Origin: Janthinobacterium lividum PAMC 25724
Lineage (GTDB): Bacteria > Pseudomonadota > Gammaproteobacteria > Burkholderiales > Burkholderiaceae_D
Direction of reading: 5' to 3'
NCBI GenBank assembly: GCA_000242815.2
Contig: AHHB01000032.1
Location: 1-64,000, forward strand
Length of the DNA: 64,000 nt
The position numbers and the translations under genes are program-made. Shown here one piece after another: positions 37,372 through 45,499 of this stretch (its first letter is position 1; each line of letters starts with the position of its first letter). The notes under the pieces are model-generated. The model made no database searches. It was not told the origin of the DNA and saw nothing but the letters and a program-made list of their open reading frames with translations.

Positions 37372-37755
37372 TTAGCCGCAGGCGCGCGTGCAACTGCGGT
37401 ATTGCACTTCACACGCTTGCTGGCGTTCGGCGCGCCGGGTGCGGAAGGCCTGGGCTTGCGTCGGCTGCAACTGCTGCGACTGTGCTCGCGTTTCGCCGCT
37501 TGCGGCAACGTAGGGGTTGCTACTGGGCTTCATCGACAGCAGCGGGTTGGTGTCGTCTTCTGTTGCGTGCTGCACTTGTGCGCGGCAATCCTGGCGCGCC
37601 GACGCACACATGGGTGCGCACAAGCCCGCCACGGGGCTGGCCTTGGGGGCGTCGCGCCGGTCTTGCATTTGCGCTTGCACTTGCGTTTGCGCATGCGTAG
37701 GAGCCGTCACAGCCAGGCAGGCGAGTAATATCAAAGGGCCGGCAAATTTCAGCAT
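37372..37755 (-). CDS. Small exported Cys-containing hypothetical protein
   Basis: 127 residues with a signal peptide (MLKFAGPLILLACLAVTAPTHA) and a mature region with six cysteines, including CAPMCASARQDCRAQ and a C-terminal CEVQYRSCTRACG. A short Gln-rich stretch (QSQQLQPTQAQ) precedes the last pair. The ribosome site ggagagtgttg precedes the ATG at 37755. Paired cysteines and a signal sequence suggest a disulfide-bonded periplasmic or secreted protein. Not a family I know. Confidence 0.6.
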   Translation of the reverse strand: MLKFAGPLILLACLAVTAPTHAQTQVQAQMQDRRDAPKASPVAGLCAPMCASARQDCRAQVQHATEDDTNPLLSMKPSSNPYVAASGETRAQSQQLQPTQAQAFRTRRAERQQACEVQYRSCTRACG

Positions 37756-38050
37756 CAACACTCTCCACGTTTCCGCGCGCAACCCCATGGCGGCACATCG
37801 GCCATCCACTATACATCTTGATAACTCTTTTTGCCTAGTGCGTCGTACTGTTTGCCCTGCCCGGCGCCATGCCAAGTGCCAGGTCGAGGCTTGCCCGCTG
37901 CTGTAAAACGGGCCTGTAGCGGCGCATGGGCAGTTCGTCGCGCTATCGTTCGTGTGGGCGCGGGTGCCCTGGCAGCCTGCGGCAGGGCAATAGGCGCGAA
38001 CCGGTACCAGATCAGCGATAATATCGGCTTGCCAACCACCGTATTTACTT
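37756..38050. other. Spacer before carbonic anhydrase
   Basis: 295 bases with no convincing gene on either strand. It holds the divergent promoter region for the small exported protein (minus) and the carbonic anhydrase gene (plus). I see no clear promoter boxes or repeats. Confidence 0.4.
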
Positions 38051-38683
38051 ATGCGCGACATAATTGCTGGATTTTTACGCTTCCAAAAAGATGTTTTCCC
38101 CACGCGCCGTGCGCTGTTCAAGACGCTGGCCACGGGCCAAACCCCCAAGGCTTTGTTCATTTCCTGTTCCGACAGCCGCATGGTGCCGGAACTGGTGACC
38201 CAGCGTGAGCCCGGCGAGCTCTTCGTTATCCGCAACGCCGGCAACATCGTGCCTTCGTATGGTCCCGAACCGGGCGGCGTGAGCGCCACCGTGGAGTTTG
38301 CCGTGTCGGCCTTGAACGTCAGCGACATCGTTATTTGCGGCCATTCCGATTGCGGCGCCATGAAGGCGATTGCCACCTGTGCCTGCCTGGATCACATGCC
38401 GGCCGTGCGCAGTTGGTTGCACCATGCCGATGCGGCGCGCATGATCAACGAATCGGTCGAGCATCCGACGGAACAGTCGCGCATTGACGGCATGGTGCGC
38501 GCCAACGTGGTGGCGCAACTCAATAACTTGCGCACCCATCCTTCGGTAGCCTTGGCCATGGCGCAAAACAAGCTGACCCTGCACGGCTGGGTGTACGACA
38601 TCGAGAACGGCTCGCTCGATGCGCTCGACGAATCGAGCGGCAATTTCGTTGCGCTGGCACATCACCCTGCCTCGCAGCTGTAA
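38051..38683 (+). CDS. Beta-class carbonic anhydrase
   Basis: 210-residue carbonic anhydrase, interconverting CO2 and bicarbonate. The zinc ligands are visible in CSDSRM (Cys39 and the Asp-Arg dyad) and GHSDCGAM (His and Cys, about residues 97-104). Family features include [14 protein letters not shown] and [13 protein letters not shown] near the end. No signal peptide, so cytoplasmic. It would supply bicarbonate for carboxylation reactions such as fatty acid or purine synthesis. Terminator follows. Confidence 0.96.
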   Translation: MRDIIAGFLRFQKDVFPTRRALFKTLATGQTPKALFISCSDSRMVPELVTQREPGELFVIRNAGNIVPSYGPEPGGVSATVEFAVSALNVSDIVICGHSDCGAMKAIATCACLDHMPAVRSWLHHADAARMINESVEHPTEQSRIDGMVRANVVAQLNNLRTHPSVALAMAQNKLTLHGWVYDIENGSLDALDESSGNFVALAHHPASQL

Positions 38684-38701
38684 TCGACTGCAATCGACTG
38701 C
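38682..38701. repeat. 10-bp tandem duplication on the carbonic anhydrase stop
   Basis: Two exact copies of aatcgactgc (38682-38691, 38692-38701). The first begins inside the TAA stop codon (38681-38683). Confidence 0.8.
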
Positions 38702-38719
38702 AAGCGTGCGTAGCGCCTC

Positions 38720-38757
38720 GGCAGGGGATGGCGCAGCGTTTCCCCTGCCAGTTTTTG
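38720..38757 (+). terminator. Rho-independent terminator of the carbonic anhydrase gene
   Basis: 9-bp stem ggcagggga / tcccctgcc with a 12-base loop, followed by agttttt. It ends 25 bases before the tatD ATG. Confidence 0.7.
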
Positions 38758-38781
38758 CACTCTCCGGTACAATCGTGCCCT

Positions 38782-39582
38782 ATGTATATCGATTCCCATT
38801 GCCATATCAATTTCCCCGAGCTGGCTGCTCGCATGCCCGAAATTCTTGCCAAGATGGCCCAGAACAAGGTGACGCACGCCCTGTGCGTGTCGGTCGACTT
38901 GCCGGACTTCCCACAGGTGCTGGCCCTGGCCGAGCAGTATCCGCATATTTTCGCTTCCGTTGGCGTGCATCCCGACTACGAAGACACGCCTGAACCGTCC
39001 GTGGACGACCTGGTGCGCCTGTCCGACCATCCGAAAATCATCGCCATCGGCGAGACGGGCCTCGACTATTTCCGCCTGACGGGTGACCTGGAGTGGCAGC
39101 GCGAACGATTCAGGACCCACATCAAGGCCTCAAGAATCACGCGTAAGCCCCTGATCATACACACGCGGGCAGCCAGTGCAGACACCATCCGCATCATGCG
39201 TGAAGAGGGTGCTGGCGTGTCCGACGGCGGCGTGGCCGGCGTCATGCATTGCTTTACAGAATCACTCGAAGTGGCGCGCGCGGCCATAGCCATGGGTTTC
39301 TATATTTCCTTTTCCGGCATCGTCACCTTCAAAAGCGCGAAAGACTTGCAAGCCGTGGCCCTGGAGGTACCGCTCGAACGCATCCTGATCGAGACCGATT
39401 CGCCCTATCTGGCGCCCGTGCCTTTCCGTGGACGCATGAACGAACCCGGCTATGTGGCCCACGTGGCCGAGTATTTGTCGATCCTGAAAGGCATCCCGTT
39501 GGAGCAGGTGGCGCGTCAGACGACGGAAAATTTCTTCAAGTTATTTAGTCAACTGCCAGCACAATCAGCTGCAGTAACTTAA
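38782..39582 (+). CDS. tatD: TatD family metal-dependent hydrolase (DNase)
   Basis: 266-residue TIM-barrel metal hydrolase. The first metal motif is DSHCHINF at the start (His6, His8). Further TatD features are GVHPDY, IAIGETGLDYF, LIIHTR, and the C-terminal acid motif LIETDSPYLAP. TatD enzymes act as 3'-5' exonucleases on DNA; some remove D-amino acids from tRNA in related families. Start chosen at 38782 (MYIDSHCH), the family N-terminus; an upstream in-frame ATG would add 18 residues. Confidence 0.95.
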   Translation: MYIDSHCHINFPELAARMPEILAKMAQNKVTHALCVSVDLPDFPQVLALAEQYPHIFASVGVHPDYEDTPEPSVDDLVRLSDHPKIIAIGETGLDYFRLTGDLEWQRERFRTHIKASRITRKPLIIHTRAASADTIRIMREEGAGVSDGGVAGVMHCFTESLEVARAAIAMGFYISFSGIVTFKSAKDLQAVALEVPLERILIETDSPYLAPVPFRGRMNEPGYVAHVAEYLSILKGIPLEQVARQTTENFFKLFSQLPAQSAAVT

Positions 39583-39598
39583 TCAGCTGCAATAACTT
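39563..39598. repeat. 18-bp tandem duplication on the tatD stop
   Basis: aatcagctgcagtaactt (39563-39580) and aatcagctgcaataactt (39581-39598) differ at one base. The TAA stop (39580-39582) sits at the junction, so the last TatD residues QSAAVT come from the repeated unit. Confidence 0.8.
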
Positions 39599-39611
39599 TG
39601 TAAGGCTAAGC

Positions 39612-40262
39612 ATGATGAAAAAACTCGTCCTGGCGCTGCTCTTGTGCTGCGCCACTGCCAGCCAAGCGGCGCCGGAGCCCGATGCCTTCTTCCGCGCCGT
39701 CTCTGTCAACAATGTCAGTGGCGTGCGCAGCATGCTGGCCGAAGGCATGAATCCGAACCAGCTGGACGCGCAGCGCGGCGACATTGCGCTCGTGCTGGCC
39801 CTGCGCGATGATGCGGACAAGGTCTTCAAGCTGCTGCTCGATACGCCCGGCATCGACATCGACGCGCGTTCTGCGAATGGCAACACGGCGCTGATGATGG
39901 CCGCTTACATGCACAAGCAAGACGCCGTGCAAGCCCTGCTGGCCAAGGGCGCCAAGGTCAATCAGAGCGGCTGGACGGCGCTGCACTATGCGGCTGCGGC
40001 CGGCGACTTGTCCAGCATGAAGATTTTTCTGCAGCGCGACGCCGTGCTCGATGCGCGCGCGCCTGCCAACATCACGCCGCTGATGTTTGCCGCCCGCGAA
40101 GGGCAGGAAGACGCCGTCAAGCTGCTGCTGTCCTGGGGCGCGGACGCCAGTGTGAAGAGCGACCACGGCTGGACGGCGACGCAGTTCGCCCAAGCCGCCG
40201 ACAAGCCCGGCGTGGCGGCCATCATCGCAGCGGCGCAAAAGGCGCGCGCCGCGCGTAATTGA
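39612..40262 (+). CDS. Secreted/periplasmic ankyrin repeat protein
   Basis: 216 residues with a signal peptide (MKKLVLALLLCCATASQAAP) and four to five ankyrin repeats. The repeats are recognisable by ANGNTALMMAAYMHKQDAVQALLAKGAKV, GWTALHYAAAAGDLSSMKIFL, NITPLMFAAREGQEDAVKLLLSWGAD and GWTATQFAQAADKPGV. Ankyrin proteins mediate protein-protein contacts; the periplasmic partner is unknown. It is 29 bases downstream of tatD and probably shares its transcript. Confidence 0.88.
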   Translation: MMKKLVLALLLCCATASQAAPEPDAFFRAVSVNNVSGVRSMLAEGMNPNQLDAQRGDIALVLALRDDADKVFKLLLDTPGIDIDARSANGNTALMMAAYMHKQDAVQALLAKGAKVNQSGWTALHYAAAAGDLSSMKIFLQRDAVLDARAPANITPLMFAAREGQEDAVKLLLSWGADASVKSDHGWTATQFAQAADKPGVAAIIAAAQKARAARN

Positions 40263-40278
40263 TCTTTCTAGCAATATT

Positions 40279-40308
40279 TTCCATGCCAGCGCCGAAACTG
40301 GCATGGAA
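40279..40308 (+). terminator. Hairpin after the ankyrin gene
   Basis: 11-bp perfect stem ttccatgccag / ctggcatggaa with an 8-base loop, 16 bases after the stop. The following bases (ttgcctc) are not strongly T-rich. Confidence 0.6.
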
Positions 40309-40516
40309 TTGCCTCTCACCTCAGCCCTTTGTTCTCCCTGCCTATTAACGATAATGATCTTGTCGCATTAATCAGGAGATTTTTTGCATGGGCACTAAAG
40401 CCAATCCCAGGCGCCGGCTGCTGTGTTGCCGCCCCTCACGCAGCCCGTGCGATATCACTGCTTTCTGGAATGACAAAACCGATAGGCCATCGGAGCCAGA
40501 CTCCAAGAGGACAGAC

Positions 40517-41440
40517 ATGCTGAATGAACGAGAAATCGAGAGTTGTTACCTGGGGCAATTTATCCCCGTCCATTATCACCACAATATGTTGATGGATCAG
40601 AACCGTATGCACGGCTTCAAGTCGGCGATCGATTACGCGGTGAAACCCGGCATGAAGGTGCTGGAACTCGGTGGCGGTACCGGTGTGCTGTCGTGGTTCG
40701 CCGCCGCGCGCGCCGACAAGGTCTGGTGCGTGGAGTTCAATCCGGACATGGTCAAGGAAGCGCGCAAGATGCTCGCGCTCAATCCGAACGGAGAAAAAGT
40801 CGAAGTCGTCCACGCGGATGCCTTCGAGTACCTGCCGCCCGAACCCGTCGATGTGGTCATTTGCGAAATGATCCATGTGGGCATGCTGCGTGAAAAGCAG
40901 GTGGAAGTGATCGAATCGTTCAAGCGCCGCTACCTGGCCCGCTTTGGCGGCCCGCTGCCCATCTTCCTGCCTGAAGCCGTTATCATGGCCGTGCAACCGA
41001 TGCAGCAGGAATACGATTTCGAAGGCTTTTATGCACCCATCGTGCAATTCCAGGAAACCACGGCCATCCATCCGGGCGTGCAGGAACTGGCAGCGCCGTC
41101 CGTGTACAGCATCATCGACTTCAGCCAGCCCACGGATAGCGTGTTCGGCTTTGACGGCAAGTTTGTCGTCGAGCGCAGCGGTACGCTGAACGCCTTGCGT
41201 TTCGTCACCAAGAACATCCTGGCCGTCGTACCCGAGCGCTCGAGCACCATCGACTGGCTGAATCACTACATGTGTTTGCCGTTGGCCACGCCGGTGTCCG
41301 TGAAGGCTGGCGACGTGCTGCAAGTGAGCTTCCAGTACCGCGCGGGCGGCTCGATACCCTCGCTGGAAGCGTCGATCCGCGCGCAGGTGATTTACGATGT
41401 CAATCTGCAGCCCGCGACGCAGAACGCCGTCTACGCCTGA
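40517..41440 (+). CDS. PRMT-like (protein arginine methyltransferase type) SAM-dependent methyltransferase
   Basis: 307 residues with PRMT hallmarks, unusual for bacteria. The N-terminal part has HHNMLMDQNR (about residues 21-30), matching the eukaryotic H-x-x-M-L-x-D-x-x-R helix. SAM motif I is VLELGGGTGVLSWFAA (48-63), the ribose-binding acid is E73, and motif II is VDVVICEMIHVGMLREK (111-127). Its two glutamates, E117 and E126, are nine residues apart, as in the PRMT double-E loop. The C-terminal half is beta-rich (barrel-like), with STIDWLNHYM where PRMTs have the THW loop. The start at 40517 follows agaggacagac. Likely target: arginine in proteins, or a small molecule; not proven. Confidence 0.8.
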   Translation: MLNEREIESCYLGQFIPVHYHHNMLMDQNRMHGFKSAIDYAVKPGMKVLELGGGTGVLSWFAAARADKVWCVEFNPDMVKEARKMLALNPNGEKVEVVHADAFEYLPPEPVDVVICEMIHVGMLREKQVEVIESFKRRYLARFGGPLPIFLPEAVIMAVQPMQQEYDFEGFYAPIVQFQETTAIHPGVQELAAPSVYSIIDFSQPTDSVFGFDGKFVVERSGTLNALRFVTKNILAVVPERSSTIDWLNHYMCLPLATPVSVKAGDVLQVSFQYRAGGSIPSLEASIRAQVIYDVNLQPATQNAVYA

Positions 41441-41566
41441 ATGCTTGTGTAACGGTGTTGTCGGGCTTGCCGATGGCTATTTGTGCAACGCCGCAGCGAT
41501 TTCATCCTGCGGCGTTCGTCCATTCAGGGTATATTTCGTGTTTTACCACTGGACAGCTTTATTATC

Positions 41567-41815
41567 ATGGAACAGATCGATCAGCGTTACCTCGTGCAAC
41601 AGAACAAAATCAGCGATGGCGAGACCAAGCCACCGGTGTTTGCCAAGGTAATGCGCAGCAAGGAAGGCGTGTTTGAAGGCGTGTCCTTCATCAAGTCGAA
41701 GGATAAAGCCACCATCATGACCATCGCAGAGGCCAATCAGGCCATCAAATGGGCCACCAGCAAGAAGCCCAACGCGCATGAATACATCACGAAAGTGATT
41801 TGCGTCGGTCAATAG
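41567..41815 (+). CDS. Hypothetical small charged protein
   Basis: 82 residues, soluble, Lys- and Glu-rich, with no signal peptide: MEQIDQRYLVQQNKISDGE at the start, and later FAKVMRSKEGVFEGVSFIKSK. No family recognised. The ATG at 41567 is the first in frame after a stop upstream, with a weak ribosome site (ggacag region upstream). It follows the PRMT-like gene by 126 bases in the same direction. Confidence 0.55.
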   Translation: MEQIDQRYLVQQNKISDGETKPPVFAKVMRSKEGVFEGVSFIKSKDKATIMTIAEANQAIKWATSKKPNAHEYITKVICVGQ

Positions 41816-41848
41816 TCGGTCAATAGTCGGTCGATAGTTGGCCAATAA
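41805..41848. repeat. 11-bp tandem repeat, four copies, on the stop of the small protein gene
   Basis: tcggtcaatag (41805-41815), tcggtcaatag (41816-41826), tcggtcgatag (41827-41837), ttggccaataa (41838-41848). The TAG stop (41813-41815) is the end of the first unit. Confidence 0.82.
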
Positions 41849-42011
41849 GCTGCTTGCAAGCTACCGTTTATTCCCGTTTTTACGCCGTTCATCCCCGCAT
41901 TCTGCATTTCATCGCATGCTCGTTGCCGCCACGACGGCGCTTTTATATAGTGCTGTCACGGTAGCGGGGCAAGCACGGCTTGCTCCGCACATTTTATTCG
42001 AGGGCAATGCG

Positions 42012-42209
42012 ATGCTGGGATTTGTGCTGTGGATGCTGCTTTTGCTGCTGTGCTGGCCCCTGGCCTTGCTGGCACTGCTGCTGTATCCGCTGGCCTGGCT
42101 GCTGTTGCTGCCATTTCGCTTGATCGGCATCGGCGTCGATGGCGTGTTCGAACTGCTGCGCGCCATCGTCATGCTGCCGGCGCGCGTACTCGGTGGCGCA
42201 CGGCGCTAA
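42012..42209 (+). CDS. Small membrane protein, Leu-rich
   Basis: 65 residues, nearly all hydrophobic: two helices predicted from MLGFVLWMLLLLLCWPLALL through LLLYPLAWLLLLP, then an amphipathic tail FELLRAIVMLPARVLGG. I prefer the ATG at 42012, preceded by gagggcaatgcg; a longer in-frame start at 41838 adds about 58 residues inside the tandem repeat region, which looks like chance reading. Strong terminator follows. Function unknown. Confidence 0.6.
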   Translation: MLGFVLWMLLLLLCWPLALLALLLYPLAWLLLLPFRLIGIGVDGVFELLRAIVMLPARVLGGARR

Positions 42210-42223
42210 ATTGGATATCGCAC

Positions 42224-42257
42224 AAAAAAAATGGCGCCTTCGGCGCCATTTTTGTTT
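42224..42257. terminator. Bidirectional rho-independent terminator
   Basis: 8-bp stem atggcgcc / ggcgccat with loop ttc, flanked by eight As and followed by tttttgttt. It can end the small membrane protein gene (plus) and pldA (minus, stop at 42273). Confidence 0.88.
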
Positions 42258-42272
42258 GCTACACGGCCTCGC

Positions 42273-43391
42273 TTACAGGTCAACCATGAAGCCGGCGCCG
42301 ATCGATTTCTGCGAATAGTTGTAGTCGATCAAGCTCTGGCCATAGCCTGAGAACAATTGCAGATAGCCTTTCAGGTTGGCCTTCAGCGGGAAAGCCCAGC
42401 TTGCCTGTAGCGAACCATGTTTCTTGCTGAAATTGCGGCGCGCGGTAACGGCGTATTCATGGCCCTTGTCGCGGTAGCTCAGGCGCAAGTCGCCATGGCC
42501 CATATAATCGGTGATGTCGATATTGTCGTTGTTGTTTGCGCTATTGTCGAGGCGGTGCCAGAGGCGGGCCGTGACGGCCAGATTGTCTTTTTCCACGCCC
42601 AATTCGGCATACACCCGGTTCCAGCTGCGCGACAGGGTCGAGGTCTGGCCGTTCGACTGGTGCACCAGGCCGAAGTTCAGGTAATTGAATTCCAGACCGG
42701 CAAAATTCTTGTTGATCGGCACGACCAGCATGAATTCCGGCTGATAGTTGGTCTCGCGGAAAGGGCTCGATGCCTTGCGGTTATATGCTTGCCAGAAACT
42801 TTGCTGCGTATAGCCGAACCACATGTCGATCGGTGTACCGGCGATGTCTTCCAGCATCTTCATCTTGAAGCTCAGCTGGAAGGTCAGTTCCACGTGCTGG
42901 CTCTTGATGCCGGCCGGCGTGAAATCTTGGAACGGTTCGTCGTTCGAGGCATCGCTGTAGTTGGCCAGCAGCAGATAGGTGTCGCGGTGCGGGCGGAAGT
43001 TGAACAGGCCACGCTTGGATGCCTCGTTGAGTTCCCACGATTGTTGCGTGCGCGAAATCGGTGCTTCCGGTGGCGTCGCGCCAGCCTGCGCGATCGCCGG
43101 AATGGCGGCATTCACCGCTGCCGGCGTGGCGACGCCAGGCGGGCTGACTGGCGTAAAGGGGGCGGCTTCAGCGGCAGCTGCCAAAGTGGTGGCCGCCGTG
43201 GCGGGGTTGCCGCCGGCGGCGATGGTGGCCTTTTCCGCCGCCTTGGCCAAGGTGTCGAAGCAACCCAAGCGAGCACTGGCATCGCCAAGCACGGCGCAAC
43301 GCTGCATTTGCTGTTCCAGTTCGCCGGCCATGGCCAGCGCTGGCGACGCCAGCAGGGAGGAGAGAATTATTTTTCTTAGTTCGATAGTCAT
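42273..43391 (-). CDS. pldA: Outer membrane phospholipase A (PldA family)
   Basis: 372-residue outer-membrane phospholipase. It carries an N-terminal signal sequence (MTIELRKIILSSLLASPALAMA), then a soluble Ala-rich linker of about 90 residues, and a C-terminal beta-barrel. The catalytic His-Ser pair is in GLVHQSNGQTS (His244, Ser246), the calcium-dependent site of the OMPLA family. Barrel strands alternate hydrophobic residues to the C-terminal aromatic-type end (GAGFMVDL). The Ala/Pro-rich linker (about residues 55-115) is longer than in E. coli. The start at 43391 is preferred because it begins a signal peptide; the ribosome site is weak. Confidence 0.9.
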   Translation of the reverse strand: MTIELRKIILSSLLASPALAMAGELEQQMQRCAVLGDASARLGCFDTLAKAAEKATIAAGGNPATAATTLAAAAEAAPFTPVSPPGVATPAAVNAAIPAIAQAGATPPEAPISRTQQSWELNEASKRGLFNFRPHRDTYLLLANYSDASNDEPFQDFTPAGIKSQHVELTFQLSFKMKMLEDIAGTPIDMWFGYTQQSFWQAYNRKASSPFRETNYQPEFMLVVPINKNFAGLEFNYLNFGLVHQSNGQTSTLSRSWNRVYAELGVEKDNLAVTARLWHRLDNSANNNDNIDITDYMGHGDLRLSYRDKGHEYAVTARRNFSKKHGSLQASWAFPLKANLKGYLQLFSGYGQSLIDYNYSQKSIGAGFMVDL

Positions 43392-43590
43392 AAGCGGAGA
43401 GGGGCATGTCATTCGGTGCGCACCTTGGCGGGCATGCCGGCGGCGTCGCCTTGCACGGTATTTCACCGTGCGTATTACTCATAATCATGATTGCCAGATT
43501 AATCGCATTGAAAGTATAGCTGAATCTCTTGCCTTACTTGCACAAAGCACGTGCACGTTCGTCTGGCAGGGGGAAGGGCGCAGGTAGGAG

Positions 43591-45216
43591 TCAGGTAGCG
43601 ATACCATACTTTTGCTGCGTGCCGGCGTATTGCTGCTTGAGCGACTCCAGCTTCGGATGCTTGGGGTCGATCTTGCGGATCACTTGCATCTGGTGCTGCG
43701 CCTGTTCCGCTAGCGGAGCTTCCCAGCCCAGCGTGTTGAGCTGGCGCAAAATGGCCTCGACGGAGGCGAACAGCACGGGCAGGTTGCCCGGCGTCTTGCG
43801 CAGGGCTTGGCGCAGCACGAATACTGCCCCCTTGAGCTCACCGCTTTCCGATTTGCTGGCCGCATCGTGTAGCAATTCCTGCACCTGGTGCGTAATTTGC
43901 TGGCCCATGCCTTGCGCCAGGTCGTGGCGACCCGCCTTTTCAAACACGTCGACGGCCGCTTCCATCGTCACGTCGCTGTCGGCCTCGTTGACCAGCTTCA
44001 TCATGACGTCGGAGGCGGCCTGTTCCAGCTTGTTTTTCAAGCAGCTTTGCACCAGGCCGACTTTCAGCTGCGTTGACAGACCTTGCGCTGTGTCCAGGGC
44101 GGCGGCGGCCAGTTGCAGTTCGCTGGCGGCGGCGTTGTCGTTACCCGACAGTTCATGCAACATGGCAGCCGAAATGGCGCGGCAGGCTTGTACGTTGGCA
44201 CTGCTGCGCAGGGAGCGCTCCATGTCGCGCAGCACAGTGCTCGCTTGCGGTGCATCGCCCTTCTTGACCAGCGTTTTTACCAGGTTGACATGGTCTTCGG
44301 GGTCGCGGAATTCAGAGTACTTTGCTTTGCTCACTACCTGCTTGTAGGCCCGTTCGGCTACGCCGAGATCGCCGGTGTCAAACGCGATGCTGCCGAGGTG
44401 GCGCCAGCGGCGCACCATGTGCGGCGAGATCGCCACCGCGTCTTCGAGGATTTGCTTCGCCTGTATCTGCTGGCCCATGGCCTCATAATTTTGCGCCAGC
44501 AGGTCGTAGGCGGCCATGAAGCGGGGATAGGTTTCCACCAGTTCCAGCAGCTCCTGCTGCGCATCTTCATGGCGCTGCTGTTTGAACAGGGTGCTGGCCA
44601 AGCCCAGATGGGCCCATGCCATCGGCCGTGTGGCCAGCATGTCGGCGTACAGCTGTTCCGCTTCCTCCCATTCATCGAGGGCGATGTGCAGCTCGGCGCG
44701 CAAGCGTGTGAAATCGCCCGCCAGGCGCGGATACTGCAACTCGGCCGCGCGGCAGCTTTTCACCGCTTCGCGCAAGTCGCCTTTGTCGATCAGTTGATAG
44801 GTGGGCAGGAAAATGCCGCGCCGCTCAATGGCCCGGGTGATGCGTCCGCTCAGCACATCGACGGTGAACGGTTTTAATATGTAGTCGGACGGGGTCAGTT
44901 CGGCCGCGCCGATCACCCTGCTGTGGATGGCTTCAGAGGTCAGCATGATGAAGATGGTCCACAGGCCGATCAGCTTGTGATGGCGCAAGTCTTCCAGCAA
45001 TTGCTGGCCATCCTGGCCGTCCGTGCCGCTACCAAGATCGTATTCGCACAGGATGATGTCGAACGGTTTCTTCATCAGCAAGCGGATCGCCGCGCCCGAA
45101 TTGACGGCATACTCCACCTTGGTGATGGCCGCCTGACTCAGCATGTTTTGCAGATTGCCGCGCATGCTCGGGTTCGGGTCGACGATCAGGACAGATAAGT
45201 CGCTAGCTTCTGGCAT
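43591..45216 (-). CDS. Receiver domain fused to TPR repeats, phospho-acceptor replaced by Glu
   Basis: 541 residues: an N-terminal receiver domain (about 1-125) followed by TPR helices to the end. The receiver has the acid LIVDPNP (Asp13), TSE (Thr93) and KPF (Lys116), but the strand where the phospho-Asp stands reads IILCEYDLG, so residue 58 is Glu (codon GAA). A Glu there often mimics phosphorylation, so the protein may be locked active, or simply no longer phosphorylated. TPR segments such as AWAHLGLASTLFKQQRHEDA follow. No output DNA-binding or enzyme domain. Divergent from the diguanylate cyclase gene, with which it may act. Confidence 0.9.
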   Translation of the reverse strand: MPEASDLSVLIVDPNPSMRGNLQNMLSQAAITKVEYAVNSGAAIRLLMKKPFDIILCEYDLGSGTDGQDGQQLLEDLRHHKLIGLWTIFIMLTSEAIHSRVIGAAELTPSDYILKPFTVDVLSGRITRAIERRGIFLPTYQLIDKGDLREAVKSCRAAELQYPRLAGDFTRLRAELHIALDEWEEAEQLYADMLATRPMAWAHLGLASTLFKQQRHEDAQQELLELVETYPRFMAAYDLLAQNYEAMGQQIQAKQILEDAVAISPHMVRRWRHLGSIAFDTGDLGVAERAYKQVVSKAKYSEFRDPEDHVNLVKTLVKKGDAPQASTVLRDMERSLRSSANVQACRAISAAMLHELSGNDNAAASELQLAAAALDTAQGLSTQLKVGLVQSCLKNKLEQAASDVMMKLVNEADSDVTMEAAVDVFEKAGRHDLAQGMGQQITHQVQELLHDAASKSESGELKGAVFVLRQALRKTPGNLPVLFASVEAILRQLNTLGWEAPLAEQAQHQMQVIRKIDPKHPKLESLKQQYAGTQQKYGIAT

Positions 45217-45499
45217 GGTTCAATTCTCGTTCATCCGTTTGGTCGTTTGCTGGAGCTTTTCTTGTCTGTATTTGCCTGCAGCATTATTTATTCTTAGCAT
45301 ACTGCAAAGCCCCTCGATACGGCCAGTAAAATGCAGGCAATCTGACGTGCTGCGCGAGGGCAGGCGCGCCCGGCGCCGTCCGACGTTGTATTTAGTGACG
45401 CGCGGGCCGCATGCGGCGGTGGCGACACCTGTTTTTACATCCATCCCTGGACTGGCGTGATAGCATTGAAAAAATACAACATTTGTTGCTCGCCGCGTC

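Noticed and set aside
41838-42011. Longer N-terminus for the small Leu-rich membrane protein
   Set aside because: The additional residues lie largely in the 11-bp tandem repeat and look like chance reading; the start at 42012 gives a compact membrane protein.
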